A stretch of 64,000 nucleotides of DNA, from the NCBI GenBank assembly GCA_000181795.3, contig CM012955.1:4150637-4214636 (forward strand). The letters are read 5' to 3'. Position numbers and translations under genes: made by a program. The notes beneath the pieces were generated by a model. That model was not told the DNA's origin. It saw only the letters and a program-made list of their open reading frames with translations, and did not search any database. The stretch is from Trichinella spiralis. Taxonomy: Eukaryota; Nematoda; Enoplea; Trichinellida; Trichinellidae. This document shows positions 45,621-58,600 of this stretch, one piece after another (the first letter of the stretch is position 1; each line of letters opens with the position of its first letter).

Positions 45621-46028
45621 TCATATGATTAGAATTAATTCACTTACGTTTATAATTAGATCTAGTTGATTGACTTTGGAGGTAAGCATATATATTATCA
45701 AAGTCTTTGAAATGATCAGTCAGTGTAAAAATATAAATTGAAAACTAATTGCTTTTCTCAAATATATATATATATATTCACTGCTGATTGTATCCAATTG
45801 ATCAGCTGATAATGACGGACGGCATGAACGGTATATTTGGTGTATTGCTGTTGTTGTTCCGCGAAAGTTATCACCCAAAGCGTGTTTGGCAGACAAGCAT
45901 TTCGGAATGGAACCAGTTTCTATGATCATCAGTCGTGTCAGTTTGGATGATCGACGCGGCCAAGGGCAGAATCCACAACGAGAAGTTGACCAGGAACCGA
46001 GCAGGCGGCGTCCAGCAGCTGTCACCAA

Positions 46029-46310
46029 ATGTCACTGTGGAATCTCTTTCAATTGGAGGAGCCTTTTGTTGAGAAGCACGCCGAGGTCGCGTTTGAGAAA
46101 TACGCTTTCTTGCCTATTTCAACACCGCGAAATAGGCCAGCTCATTTACAAGACAACCGACTTACAGTACGGTTGATCGAGGTTGACAAAAGGCGCAACA
46201 GGCGCCGTCAAGCTCTGAGCTTTAATCCCCCGGTCGATTGTTCCCGCACAGCTCGTAATAACGGTTCAGTTTCGAGGGGGGGGGGAGGCTGTAAAAAGAA
46301 ATTAGGCTAA
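46029..46310 (+). CDS. unidentified 93-codon open frame
   Basis: Starts ATG (context ACCAAATGT) and reads MSLWNLFQLEEPFVEKHAEV then AFEKYAFLPISTPRNRP and RLIEVDKRRNRRRQAL, ending after a Gly run. Codon choice resembles the confirmed genes up to about 46250, after which a G10 homopolymer encodes the Gly run, so the end may be spliced earlier. The sequence upstream (45886-46028) is open in other frames, including KLTRNRAGGVQQLSPNVT. No family recognised; it could be one exon of a gene that includes 44.9-45.3 kb. Confidence 0.35.
   Translation: MSLWNLFQLEEPFVEKHAEVAFEKYAFLPISTPRNRPAHLQDNRLTVRLIEVDKRRNRRRQALSFNPPVDCSRTARNNGSVSRGGGGCKKKLG
46276..46285 (+). repeat. G10 homopolymer
   Basis: Ten G bases, unusual in this AT-rich DNA. 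A C11 run follows at 46420-46430; the two are complementary and 135 bases apart. Homopolymer length is also prone to sequencing error. Confidence 0.8.
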
Positions 46311-46419
46311 CAGGTGGTGCAGGACAACGTTCAACTTGTTGGTCTCATTTCTTTTCCAATTCTTTCGTCTGCTTAACAGAAAGCTGCTTGTTGTGAATTC
46401 TGCTTTTACATCTGAAGTT

Positions 46420-46430
46420 CCCCCCCCCCC
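46420..46430 (+). repeat. C11 homopolymer followed by (CA)n
   Basis: Eleven C bases followed by a short ACACACAC run. A C9 run also occurs at 49387-49395. Confidence 0.8.
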
Positions 46431-46719
46431 ACACACACAGAGTAGTTATTCCGATGATTGTACCTCTTCTACAGCTCTGTTACTCAGACTATTCATCTGC
46501 AGATGATGCATTTTTCAGACACGTCTGAAAAACATGCTGCTCATCAGACTGATCAAGAAAAAAAAGTGAAATTCATTTCTTCCCTTTTTTTCCTTTTCTC
46601 TTTTTTTTCAAAAACACATTCGATCATTCCTCACTTCCTACTGCCGATTGTCTTTTCGACGTGCTTTTTTCTTTCTCTTCAACTTTTCCCACGTTTGTCG
46701 ACAATTGATTTCACTTTCA

Positions 46720-46857
46720 GTCGACAGAAAAAGTAGAACCGTTGAACCGAACAACAAAACACCTGCGCTCCGTTCAAAAGACTCCCCGTCACCATTTTTC
46801 AATTACCAATTCAATCAATTCAACATCATCTCGATCGGTGTACCGTATTCTGATCGG
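46720..46857 (+). CDS. candidate internal exon, unidentified
   Basis: Bounded by a strong acceptor (GATTTCACTTTCAG) and a consensus donor (GATCG|GTAGGT). Two of three frames are open. One reads STEKVEPLNRTTKHLRSVQK; the other DRKSRTVEPNNKTPALRSKD and FNYQFNQFNIISIGVPYSD. The splice sites argue for a real plus-strand exon upstream of DIP2. No family recognised. Confidence 0.35.
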
Positions 46858-48072
46858 TAGGTTCGTTACGGTAATGCGGCGATTTTTTTGCTCGAACGCT
46901 CCTCATTGTCACCTACGTTTGAAACTGTACGTGAATTGGCGACACGGCGTTCTTTTGAATGATTGTCAAAATTTTTGCAAATACTTTCGACGTGGTGTTT
47001 GCCATTTGTTGTAGGTGAATTTTAGAATTTATATAAAAATTTCTCTCTTTCTCTCTCTTGTCGTCACAGTAGCGACGATTATGTGAGTTGAAAAGCAGGG
47101 CACGACATAGTTGTGGTTGATGATGTTTTTTCTGGTTTTGTTTTTCTGAAAACGTCCTTTTGAGCATGCGTTGATCAGAATAAAGCAAAAAAAAGTAAAA
47201 CTTTCTATTGTTATTATCGGATTTCAAATTTGAATAGTTCATTCGAATTTTTCAACTCGTACTTACCACGCGTTCAGTTGTCCATGTTTGAATGTTTGCA
47301 AAAAGTTAAAGAGAAAGAATTTGAATTTTCAATTCGACCAACTGGCGTGCAGCTGCTCGAGCAATTTCTCGAACGTGCAAATCATTAATCATACTGTACA
47401 ACGTCCGTGCAGTTTCTTTGTTAGACTGTTTGTTTAGTGAATAGAAAAGCCACCGGAGCGGTTAGGCGAACTTCATGCACAATTTCACTGCATGACTGCG
47501 TTGATTGTATTCTCCGCCAATTTCAAGATGATGGCAATGTCGTTTGAATCTATTTGCCACATGTTTTTTCAATTTATTTACATTTTTTATTTAATTTCTT
47601 CAACAGTTCAGCAGAACTGTGCTCAGGCTTTTGTTTATTCGATTTTATTTGCTCTTTTCTGTTTTATTATTCTTTTTTTACCTTTGATTCTGCTGGCTGT
47701 ATTTGAATTCGGCCACCATGCGTGCATACAGATCTACCCAGGGTCGTGGTGTCCGAATTTTGCTCTTGGCCGGTTGGTAAAAATAATGCAAAATTTTTTG
47801 TAGTTGCTATCTTTTTGCCAGTTTGCAACGCGGAACTGGACACGCGTATTTTTCTTGACGTGCTTTATTTCTCTGCTCTTTTCAAAAGCTTGTTCATCAA
47901 CTCTGCACCTAATGAACGAATGAATGAATGAGTCACATATAATTATGATTATTATTATTATTATTATTAGTAGTAGTAGTAATATTTTGATTTTTTATTT
48001 CATTTTTATCTTTTAAGGGAAATTTATTTCTTCTTCTTTCTGATAAGCTGCCGATTTGGAGTGCAATGATTG
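46858..48072. other. upstream region of DIP2, no gene assigned
   Basis: AT-rich. A plus frame at 47492-47803 is hydrophobic (ILFALFCFIILFLPLILLAV) and follows an acceptor-like CTTCAACAG, but has no other support. (TTA)n-(TAG)n microsatellite at 47948-47981. DIP2 promoter and leader probably lie here. Confidence 0.45.
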
Positions 48073-48865
48073 ATGGCGAGCGTCGACTATTCTTTGTTGC
48101 CGCGTGAGGCCAGGGAACAGCTTGCCCAATTGGATTTGGAATTATCCGAAGGTTGCTACTTATTTATTTATTATTATTTATTACTCTTATTGGCATATTC
48201 GATTTTTTGTGGTCACTTTTTATTGCTTGCATTCGATGATCAATTGATCCGTTTGTAAAATTTTGCAGGCGATCTGACTCGCAAAGGATATGAAAAAAAG
48301 AAGAACAATTTACTCTCCCAATTCGACTTATCTGCAACACCTGGTTTGCATTTATTTATTATTTTTTCGTTTTATTTTTTTAGTTTGAAATTTCTGCTTT
48401 ATTTTTTATTATTAGTAGTGTTTATGCTAATGTTGGAATATTTTCCCCATTATTTCCATTCTATTGATTGCAGCAGGAAACTTTATGCGAAAAAAGCAAC
48501 TTTTATCTTTGATTAATACATTTTCTTATTATTTATTTATTTATTGTAATATAATATAAATTTGTGATTGATAATTGCATTATTTGATAATTATTTTTGG
48601 TTGAACAGTGGTGTTTGGCTTTTTAATTATGCTGCCATTTGGCGCAGTCTTCATACGGCTGTCTGCTTTTCTCGGCAGAGGATTCTTTGATTTTTCGCTC
48701 AGCTGTGTTTGGCTTGTCGAACGAAGATGCAGGCCGTTGTGTGTGTGTGTGTGTCTCTGCATCGACTTTAGGTTGCAGATTTTGTTCGACTGCCATGCCA
48801 ATAGCCGCTTAGTTTTAGCTGTGGATTGTTAGCAATTTGCATTCTCAAGAATTTGTTGAGATGAA

Positions 48866-48897
<32 letters not shown>

Positions 48898-51800
48898 TAC
48901 GTAGACATACATAATATATACATGTATATGTTTGTTTTAGAGTTTGTTTTATGTTTCATCCTTATTTAGGTAAAGCAAGTCCAACAACGCGAGCACAAAG
49001 GCGAAGGCATCGTCGAGTAACTCGAGACGAAAGTCGTTTTCATTCAGGTATTTAAGAAAATTCAATTTTCTTATAATAAATATATTTTTCAGTAATAATT
49101 TGAAAAACAAAAAAGAAACGGGAAATGAGTTTTTGTTATTATAATTATTATTTAATAAATTAATCCTTCCCTCTGCTACCTTTTTCTCTCTCTGTTCAAG
49201 CGTGTTCTTGTGTGATCTGTGCTTTCTGCCTCATTGGATAATGTGTGCTGCTCAGTGCTTTCTTCACTGCTGCAGTGTCAATTTTCATATTTGAGCTGAA
49301 AATCTTCTGTTGACCGTACTGCTTAAGCTCAATTTGTGTGCAATGTTCAGTTGACCGGCTTTCAGGGACGTGACCTATTTTGTATTCCCCCCCCCTGACA
49401 ACAACTTTCACATGAAAAGTGCATTTGGAATACGGTCCTTAAACGGTAGTTGACATCACCAACCGCCGGCACCAATTGGCAGTATTGGACGCGCCGAGGC
49501 CGGAAGCTGAGTCATTGGAATAATGGCCAGTACAGACAGGTTGACTGGAAATGCAAAGGCCGCGTAATTAAGTTGTCGTTAAGAGTTAGCTGTACAATTA
49601 TACGAACTGCAGTGTGTGGTAATAATTATCATTTCGACGATGGTCATTGAAAAACGCATCGCACAATTTGCCTTTGTCAAAAATACGCTCTCCACATTTG
49701 ATTCGATTAATCCAATTTTTGTGCCCAACAATCTGCTGCACCGCATTGATCTGCAGTTGTTTTTCACTTGTTCAATTATTTTTTTTTCAGCAAATATATA
49801 TTTCACAACCAACCCAGACAAACTGCCACTTAGGTCAACGGATATATCTATTTCTGTTTTCTTTTTGTAAATAATCTTAATCGATACAGTATCATTTTTA
49901 TCCGGTGCAATCAATACATAATATAATAATAATTATTATTTCAACAAGTTGAACAAGCATGAAATTTGTATGCTTATTGCTTGTTCTGTTGTTGAAACGT
50001 ATCACCAGTAGTAGCTATCACCACCGTGTGTGTGCCGAGGAAAAATTGGTTGAAGACAAATTAGAATTTTTCTTTAATTCAAGCATCATCGTCTGTTGTT
50101 GTTTTTTTGTTTTTTGAAATTATTTTGTGAAAAATGATTGTCGACTATAGATGCAGCAGCTGTTGGAACACAACTTTTCAACAGCGAGGAATGGATGATC
50201 AGAATTGTTCGGATTGGGAGGAGGGGAGGGGTAAAAAAGAAACGCAAATTTTGACGCAGTGAATTTTTGAAATATTTTTATTTTTTTACTTTTCACCATC
50301 ATCATTTGTTCATTGTTTCGAAAATTTCGGACAAGGGACAATTTTTATTTCATTCGAAAGTGTGTTATTAATCGAATTTCAGCCTAAGTGGTACGGGAGG
50401 GGGAGGGGGAGGAGGACATTAGGGCAGCAGGGAGAGGGGGAGGGGAGGGGGATAATTTTCTCTTTTTTGTGAATTTCCATTATTGCCAGAGCAACGGCAA
50501 GTTGGTTGATTGTTGGTAAATTTTCGTCTCAGAGTTTGATATTAATCAATTTCTTTCTTTCTATTGATGCAAATTGCCAGCGAGCTAGCGAAAGCGTGGT
50601 TGGGTAATTTTTCCACAATCATTTATTCCAGTTCTATCCTCTCAGGAGAGGGATGCGGAAGAGTTACGTGCATTATTTATTAATGGGCTCGATTGTTCAA
50701 TAAGCAAAATAAAAATTGTTGTTCGAAGATAAATTTTCATAATTTTATAATGAATAAATAAATGGACTATATGCGCATGTAGTGGAGAGCAGCAGATGGG
50801 AAGGAAGCGACTGGTATTTTGTAATTTTCTTTTATTCTGCGTTCAAATTTGACTCGAAACCACCATTATTTGCCAGTTTATTGCAAGATGATTTGTTCAT
50901 CTTTGGGATTGTAGAAATGTGATTGAGAAAGGAAACTGTGAAAAGAACAAATTTTCCATTTCACACCTGATTTTTTTTTAAAAATTATATTCTCCCTCTC
51001 GCTCTCTTATTGTGGCCTGCTTGAAATTATTCTTAACGCTTTTATATAACAACAAAGCTGTTTTCTGCGCTATTTTGTGCTGTTGCTGTTGTGTCGACTG
51101 AATGAATGAATGAATGAATGGAACTGGTTGAATAATTTTTGATTTCATCTCGTACTTGTTGTTGCTGTTGTTGTTACTGTTGCTGCATTCGGTGTCCTGA
51201 ATTGATTGCTTTCAGAAATCAGAATCGAAGCGGTACAGCAGGCTTTGGCTCGGTATGCGCAACGAGAACAGAAAGGACCGTCGGTGCCGGTGCCGGTCAA
51301 GCGCGTTTCGCAAGCCCAACGAAATTTACTGACCAAAAATACCCCTTTGTCCGGTAAGTTTTTTTTTGTCCAATTTGTTGCGATATGTATCTCTTTTTCT
51401 ATTGCTTTTCAAACTTTCCCACATGAATCATTCTCAGTCAGGTTAGGTTTGAAATGATTTTGAAACATTGCCTCTATTTTGTTCCATGCATACTTGTTGC
51501 TTTTTTTCCATTCTCTCTTACTTTCTATTGATGTTGTTAGCAACAACAATGGGTATATATATATATATATATATTTATTTATTTGTTTTCCCCATCCTGA
51601 ACATCAACGCCAACGTTTCCCAAAGCGAAGATGATGTCTGCCATTTTGGGTAACTGTTGAAAAGAAGAAATGGAAAAAAATAGACGAGTCAATGGAAGTT
51701 GTGTTTCATTTGTTGGCTATTATTTTTCGAAAATTGCTTTAACAGCTTGGGTGTGTATGTGTGTATTCAAATCATCTTTCAAAATGGCAAGAAGCTTTTT

Positions 51801-53207
51801 GCTGCTACAACAATTCAAACCGGCTTGTTTTTTTCTTTTGCAAATTTTTCTCCTATTTATTCTTTTCTGCAGTTGCTTGTTATGCTACAATTCTTATTAT
51901 TATTATTGCTTTTATTGTAGTTGTTGTTGTTGTCGATTTTATTTTTTGCTTAATTGTTAATTTTTACTTTATTTTTCACATATATTTATTGCTTTTGCGA
52001 AAGCGTTTATTTTTCATTTTTAAAATGGAAGGGAACATACGAGAAGCATGGTTGCGGGAGAATTTGTTTTGCGACTGACTGATTTGCAAAATTGGCAGTT
52101 TTGCATTTCGGTCTGAGCAGAAAATATTCTCTTAATGCCAACGTTTGACAATCAAATCGACACTGTTCCATGCTGATCCATCTCTCCTGTATTATCCGTG
52201 CCGTTCCGGATGTACGCACTACGCACGCCTGCATATATGAAGAAATTGTTGTAAATTCTGTCGATATAATAGCGTGAAATTGCATTTTGGGTGTGGCCGG
52301 GGCGAGATGAAATTGTTCTGACGTCAGCAATATTTTTGGACCAGTTAACCAATTGAACGAAGATTCATTCCATTTTGCACATTCTGTTGTTGTTCATTTA
52401 TCTTCTTTCTCTTCCATCTGAGAGAGATATTGTGATTCTTATCAGTAATTTTGAGCGTGTTGTTTGTTGCATTGTGAAAAATGTTCAAAATTACCAGCGT
52501 GCTGTGTTGTTTGTCAAAATACAGTAATCTTCTGTTGCTGAACTCTCGGAAATTTCAGATTCGAGTTCAGAAGATGATAGTTTGGTCAGCAGCGGTGGTG
52601 ATAGTGTGAATCTCAAAGCCACGCCAAATTCCATATTCCACGTCCCCGCTTTCGGACCGACTGCTGGTGACAAAGTAACGTCGTCGCTGTTGAACGATTT
52701 TGCGAAAGGTTTTGCACTTATTTATTTATTTATTTTTTGTTTCACTGCTAAATTGATTGATATTTTTATGGTTAAACAAATAACCTAAATATAGCTGTGT
52801 AAGCGCAACATATCTGATAATTTTTCAGGATTAGCATTTTCGAGTGAAAATGGTTCTTCTCGTCCACCTCCACCAGACGTGACCACAGACGCTCAAGCGG
52901 CTCTGTTGGTCAAGAACAATGCTGATAGGCAAGAGGACCATCAGCCGTCGTCGGTCCGAGTTGCCAACGCTGCCAACAAGAATCGTCTTTCCACTGTCTC
53001 AATTTTGGACAAAACTGATGGTCAGGCTGACTATCAAAATGCTGGTATAATTCTTTTGGTTTTCTAAGTTTTAATTAATTATTAAAAAATTTTTTCATTT
53101 ATAGATCTTGGCATAAAGTCGTCGAAAGTTTCTCAAAAAATTCAGCTTCTTTTGAGCACATTACAGGTAACAATCCCTGTTAATAATATACATACATACA
53201 TACATAC

Positions 53208-53257
<50 letters not shown>

Positions 53258-53484
53258 TGTGTGTGTGTGTATACGAATTATTTGATTTTCTGTTTTGTTT
53301 TTGAAATAATATTATCATTAATCAATTAAGAAACCAAAGAAAAAGCCACTGCACGAATATTACAACGACGATGATGTGGAATTGGAAGGTAAAATTGTAT
53401 TTCTTTCGTTTTTTGAAAAGATCAATAGTATTAGCAGTTGATTCGTAGTTGTGGCAGTAGTACTTGCTATACTAGTCTAGTCTG

Positions 53485-53519
<35 letters not shown>

Positions 53520-55640
53520 GCTAGCAGCTGCAGCAGCAGTATTGTTGGTTTTTGATTTTGGCAATAATTTATTATAATTTATTTAGCCATGGCAAAAATG
53601 ATTGATCCGTCAGCTCCGAAGCCAGAAGGAGCAATTATTTATCCCGCAACGGGCGAGTCGGTTCGTGTGGCGCCGACATTTCCGCGGTCGTTGACGTCTG
53701 CTTTGCAACGTTATGGAGTATCGAATGCGAAATCACTGGTCGGCACGGTTCTTGACCACGCTGGACGTGCTGCCGGCACGCTCACTTATGGTCGGTGCAA
53801 CTGCTGTTCTTTTTTTTATTTATTTATACTTTTTTTCACAAATTTTAATTAATATTAATATTTTCCATATCTTCTCAGGCAAACTACTCAGTCGTTCTAC
53901 GAAGCTTGCTTATTTGTTGTCGAACAAAATGATCAACAAAGTGGAACCACTTCTAAAACCCGGAGACCGAGTATGAATACACCGTTTTACTTTTTATTGT
54001 TTCTTGTCTCTGATCAACATTTTCACAGGTAGCATTGGTTTATCCGAACAACGATCCGTTAGGATTCATGGTCGCTTTTTACGGTTGTCTGCTTGCTCGC
54101 ATTATTCCTGTTTTAATCGAAGTTCCCATATCGAAACGGGTATGCGATGATGTATTTCTTTTCTACCCGATCAGAAGTAGCCTGTTTGCGTTGTATTTTG
54201 CATGCCAATTCCATTCCAGGATGGTGGTATTCAGCAGGTTGGTTTTTTGCTCGGCAGTTGCAGTGTTCAAGTTGCGCTGACTTCGGAAAGTTGTTACAAA
54301 GGTTTGCCCAAAAGTCCCAACGGTGACGTGATCGATTTCAAGGGTAAATTATGCGGCAAACTAAGAGGAATTATTTTTCATTTTCGTTTATTCTATAAAG
54401 TATTTCATACAATTATTACAAAATCAACAAGTGGAAACTTTTAGCCTGGCCTAAGCTGACCTGGTTGATCACTGATCATTTGTCTAAAGCGCCCAAGGAT
54501 TGGTTTCCAACGTTGATGTGCGATGATGAACGAATTGCTTACATTGAGGTTTGTTTTCTTTCAAAAATAATCGCCATATTATGTTAACCATTTTGCAGAA
54601 GATCATTTTCTTTAATATATCATTTTTTATAGTATACAACTGATAAAGAAGGAAGTGTCAAAGGCGTTAGCGTTTCATTTGCCAGTCTTACTGCTCATTC
54701 AAAAGCTCTGACAGCAGCTTGCCAATACAAAGAGGGTAAGTACACTGAATATCTGTCTGCTTTAATTTTTCTAATCACAAAATAACATTCAGGAGAAACG
54801 ATGGTTTGCGTTTTGGACTTCAAAAGGGAAGTTGGATTGTGGCACGCGATTCAGACTGTAAGCGGCTGAAGATTGAATTGTTTTGCTTTTTGAAACGAAG
54901 GAGATAAATGTTTTTATTTTCTTGCAGAGCGTTTTCAATGCAATGCACGTAATATTTGTACCGTATTCGTTGATGAAAGTGAATCCGGCTGTCTGGTTGC
55001 AAATGATTACCAAATGCAAAGGTGTGTGATCAATTATTCAATAAGCTATAAAAATGATGTTTTGTTGTTGTTGTTGTTGTTGTGATGGTGGTTTGTGAGT
55101 GAAATTCAAAGTTTCAGCTTCTATTGCTTTGGCTAAATCACGCGATCTTCATTGGGGACTGCTGGCTGCTCGTGATTGCAAAGACGTCAATTTGAGCTCG
55201 TTGCGCATCCTGCTAGTTGCCGACGGTTCCAATCCGTGTATGATTTCAATTTGCATATCTTGGTTGTGGACTTTTTTGTTTGATTGTTTGCTTTTCTTTT
55301 TGCAATTTCAGGGTCGTTGACCTCTTGCGATCAGTTTGTGAACGTTTTCAAAAGTCGTGGTCTGCAGAACAACGTGCTTTGTCCGTGCGCATCTTCGTCT
55401 GAAACGTTAACAGTGGCCATAAGACGGTATGCTTGTGCTTCTCTTCTCCTTTCTGAAGAATCATTGAATTTGTTGCATGTTTCTTATTTCAATTTCTTTT
55501 CAGCGGTGGTCAGACGAACAGCAACTCCATTCGCGGCACGTTGTCCATGTCGGCACTTAGTTTTGGCGTGGTTCGAGTCGACCAAGACAGCAGCCTCACG
55601 TCGTTGACCTTGCAAGACAGCGGTCAGGTTCTTCCAGGGG

Positions 55641-55678
<38 letters not shown>

Positions 55679-58600
55679 TGAATGTGTGAATAATATCAAA
55701 GTTCAATTTTGACTACTTGTTGGAATTTTAAATTTAAATTTAAATTTCAGCCATCGTTGCCGTTGTGAAATTGAATGGCTCACCTTACTTGTGCAAAGCG
55801 GATGAAATCGGCGAAATATGTGTGCTCGCCCACTCGACCACGATGTGCTACTGGGGTCTCGAGGGCTTGTCTTATCAAATATTCAATGTAAAATTGAAAT
55901 TTACATATGTAATAGAAATAAAAAATTAATTTTTATTTTATTTGTTCAGGTTGAACCACTGGGAGCTGACGACAGGCCAATAAGCGTGATGCCGTACGTG
56001 CGTAGCGGATTGATCGGCTTTTTGGCACCTGTATGCGTGATGTTAATTAATTTATTTCAAACAGTGGTGAATTAAAAATTTATTCACTTTGTAGGGTGGT
56101 TTGGTGTTCGTTTGCGGCATCAAGAATGGTTTGATGTGTGTTTCGGGACGTTATCACAACGTTGACGACATCATTGCCACTGTTTTGGCTGTGGAGCCGA
56201 TGAAGTTCGTCTACCGAGGACGTATTGCCGTTTTCTCAGTGAAAGTTCTACGTGACGAACGGATCTGCATCATTGCCGAACAACGAGCCGGTGTCTACGA
56301 AGAGGACAGTTTCCAATGGATGAGCCGAGTGCTGCAAGCGATCGACACCATACACATGGTCGGCGTATACTGTTTGGCTTTGGTTCCTCCGAACGGTCTG
56401 ACCAAGGTAGGCGGACTGGCTGTCGCATGCATGCAGTGTTGCTTGTCATCAATCGTTTGCCGTTGGCGTTGTTTCCATTCACGTCTTTTCAGACTCCACT
56501 GGGCGGCATTCACGTATCTGAGACGAGGCAGAAATTTTTGGATGGCACGTTGAACTTTTCCAATTTACTAATGTGTCCGCACACGTGCGTGACCAATTTG
56601 CCAAAGCCACGGGAACCTCAGCCAGGTTTGGATGTTTTTATTTTTATTTTTTACTTTGTGCTTTTCGGTCAAATCGGTCATTGAAATTTGTTTCCTTTGG
56701 TGTAGATGTCGGTCCGGCGGCAGTGTTCGTTGGCAATATTGTTCAAGGTGCTCGAATTGCCGTTGCTCAAGGTAGAGATCTTGGTCCTGTGGACGAAGAT
56801 CAGGTAACCAAATCTCGGCAACAAAGTGCACACTGGGCGTATTTTTTTTCTATCCCACTTGATACTGTAACATAAATGCACAAAAATAGGGGTTATTATT
56901 TTTGCCTTATTTCAGTTCAAATGTTTTCTACATATATACATATATATATGTATGTATAGCAAATTTATTTATTTGTTCAAAACACCAACATCAATAGGAT
57001 ATGATAGGATAATTAATTGTTGGACGAGAAAAGAGGTATTGTTTTGTTCACTATTGTGGAAATTATTTTTATTTACTTGTTTTAATTCGAATTCTTCTTA
57101 CTAATTTGGTGAAAAAAAATTTGTTGTCAATATGTGATCAATTTTATCATAAGTACACAGTTGTTGTTCATTTAGCATCAATATTTGCATGAAATTCTTC
57201 GCACGCGAGCGTTGCAAAGTCCCGATCATGTGTTGTTCACGTTGATCAATTCCAAGGTATGGAAATAGGATGAAAAAAGTTTTGTACAATTTGTTCCAGC
57301 GAGTTGTGACAGTGCGTCAGGGAATTGCTTGCGAATTTCAGGGAGCCGAAGTGACAAGTCTTACTTGTGCAAATTTGATGCGTCGCGCTGATCGTATCGG
57401 ATGTCTGCTGTTGGAGAAGGGTCGCCTGAACGTTGGCGACCACGTGGCGTTGATTTTTGCCCCGGGAATTGAATTGATTTGCGCTTTTTACGGATGCCTT
57501 GTTGTTGGTATGCTTCAAGTTTTGTTTGTTAGTTTGTTCAATTTTTTGCAGTCCATAAGTGAAGAAGAAGAAGATGCTGATGATAATGATAATGTTGAAG
57601 CAGTCCAAAGCAAGAACGGAAGGAGTAAACCAGTGGTGATTTTTGACATTTTCAGGAATGGTTCCAGTTTGCATACGACCGCCACATCCGCAGAATTTGC
57701 AAAGCACCTTGCCTACAGTGAAGATGGTCGTCGACGTCAGTAGATCAGTGGCGATTTTGTCGACGGCCAGCATAATCAAACTGCTGAGGAGCAAAGAAGC
57801 CAACAGTCGAGTTGACGCCAAAGCATGGCCCACAATATTGGACGCTGAGGAACCGTGTCGTCGCAAACACGTCGACCAGTATCGACCTCATTCACCCAAC
57901 AGTACCTGCTATTTGGACTTTTCCGTTTCAACAACTGGCATGCTTGCAGGAATCAAAGTAAAATCACCTTCGATCTTGACATAATTTTTTTCATTTTTTA
58001 ACGAAAGTATTATTATTATTATTACAATTTGAACGGTATAATTTCAGATGTCTCATCTGGGCATCTCGGCGCAGTGTCGAAGTTTGAAAATGGCTTGCGA
58101 GCTGTATCCGTCCAGACACGTCTGCTTGTGCCTAGATCCGTACTGCGGTTTGGGCTTTGTTTTGTGGTGTATATCGAGGTGACCATTGTTGTTGATGCTT
58201 TTTTCAATTGTTTATTATTATATAATAATTTTTTTGTTTCAACTTTCTTTGTTTTAGCATTCACTCAGGCCATCATTCAATTTTGATTCCACCATCTGAG
58301 ATCGACTTGAATCCATCCGTATGGCTTTCTTCAGTGTCACATTTTAAAGGTATTGTATTCATCGTTTGTTTGTTGGTATTATAATTTTCATTTGATGAAT
58401 TGGGTATATTTATTTTTCAGTTAGGGACACGTTCTGCTCGTACGGTGTGGTCGAGCTGTGCGTTCGGGATTTGGCTTCCCAAGTCACTCAGCTCAAGGAA
58501 CGCGGCGTGCAACTTTCCTGCGTACGAACATGCGTCATTGTTGCAGAAGAACGCCCACGAGTGCAACTGTGTGCAGCATTTGCAAAATTATTCAGCTCGT

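Noticed and set aside
57270-57743. readthrough frame with an acidic SEEEEDADDND segment in DIP2
   Set aside because: The acidic part is intron: the flanking exons join at GTTG|GTATGC and TTTTCAG|GAATGG to restore the conserved MVPVCIRPPHPQ frame, which readthrough would lose.
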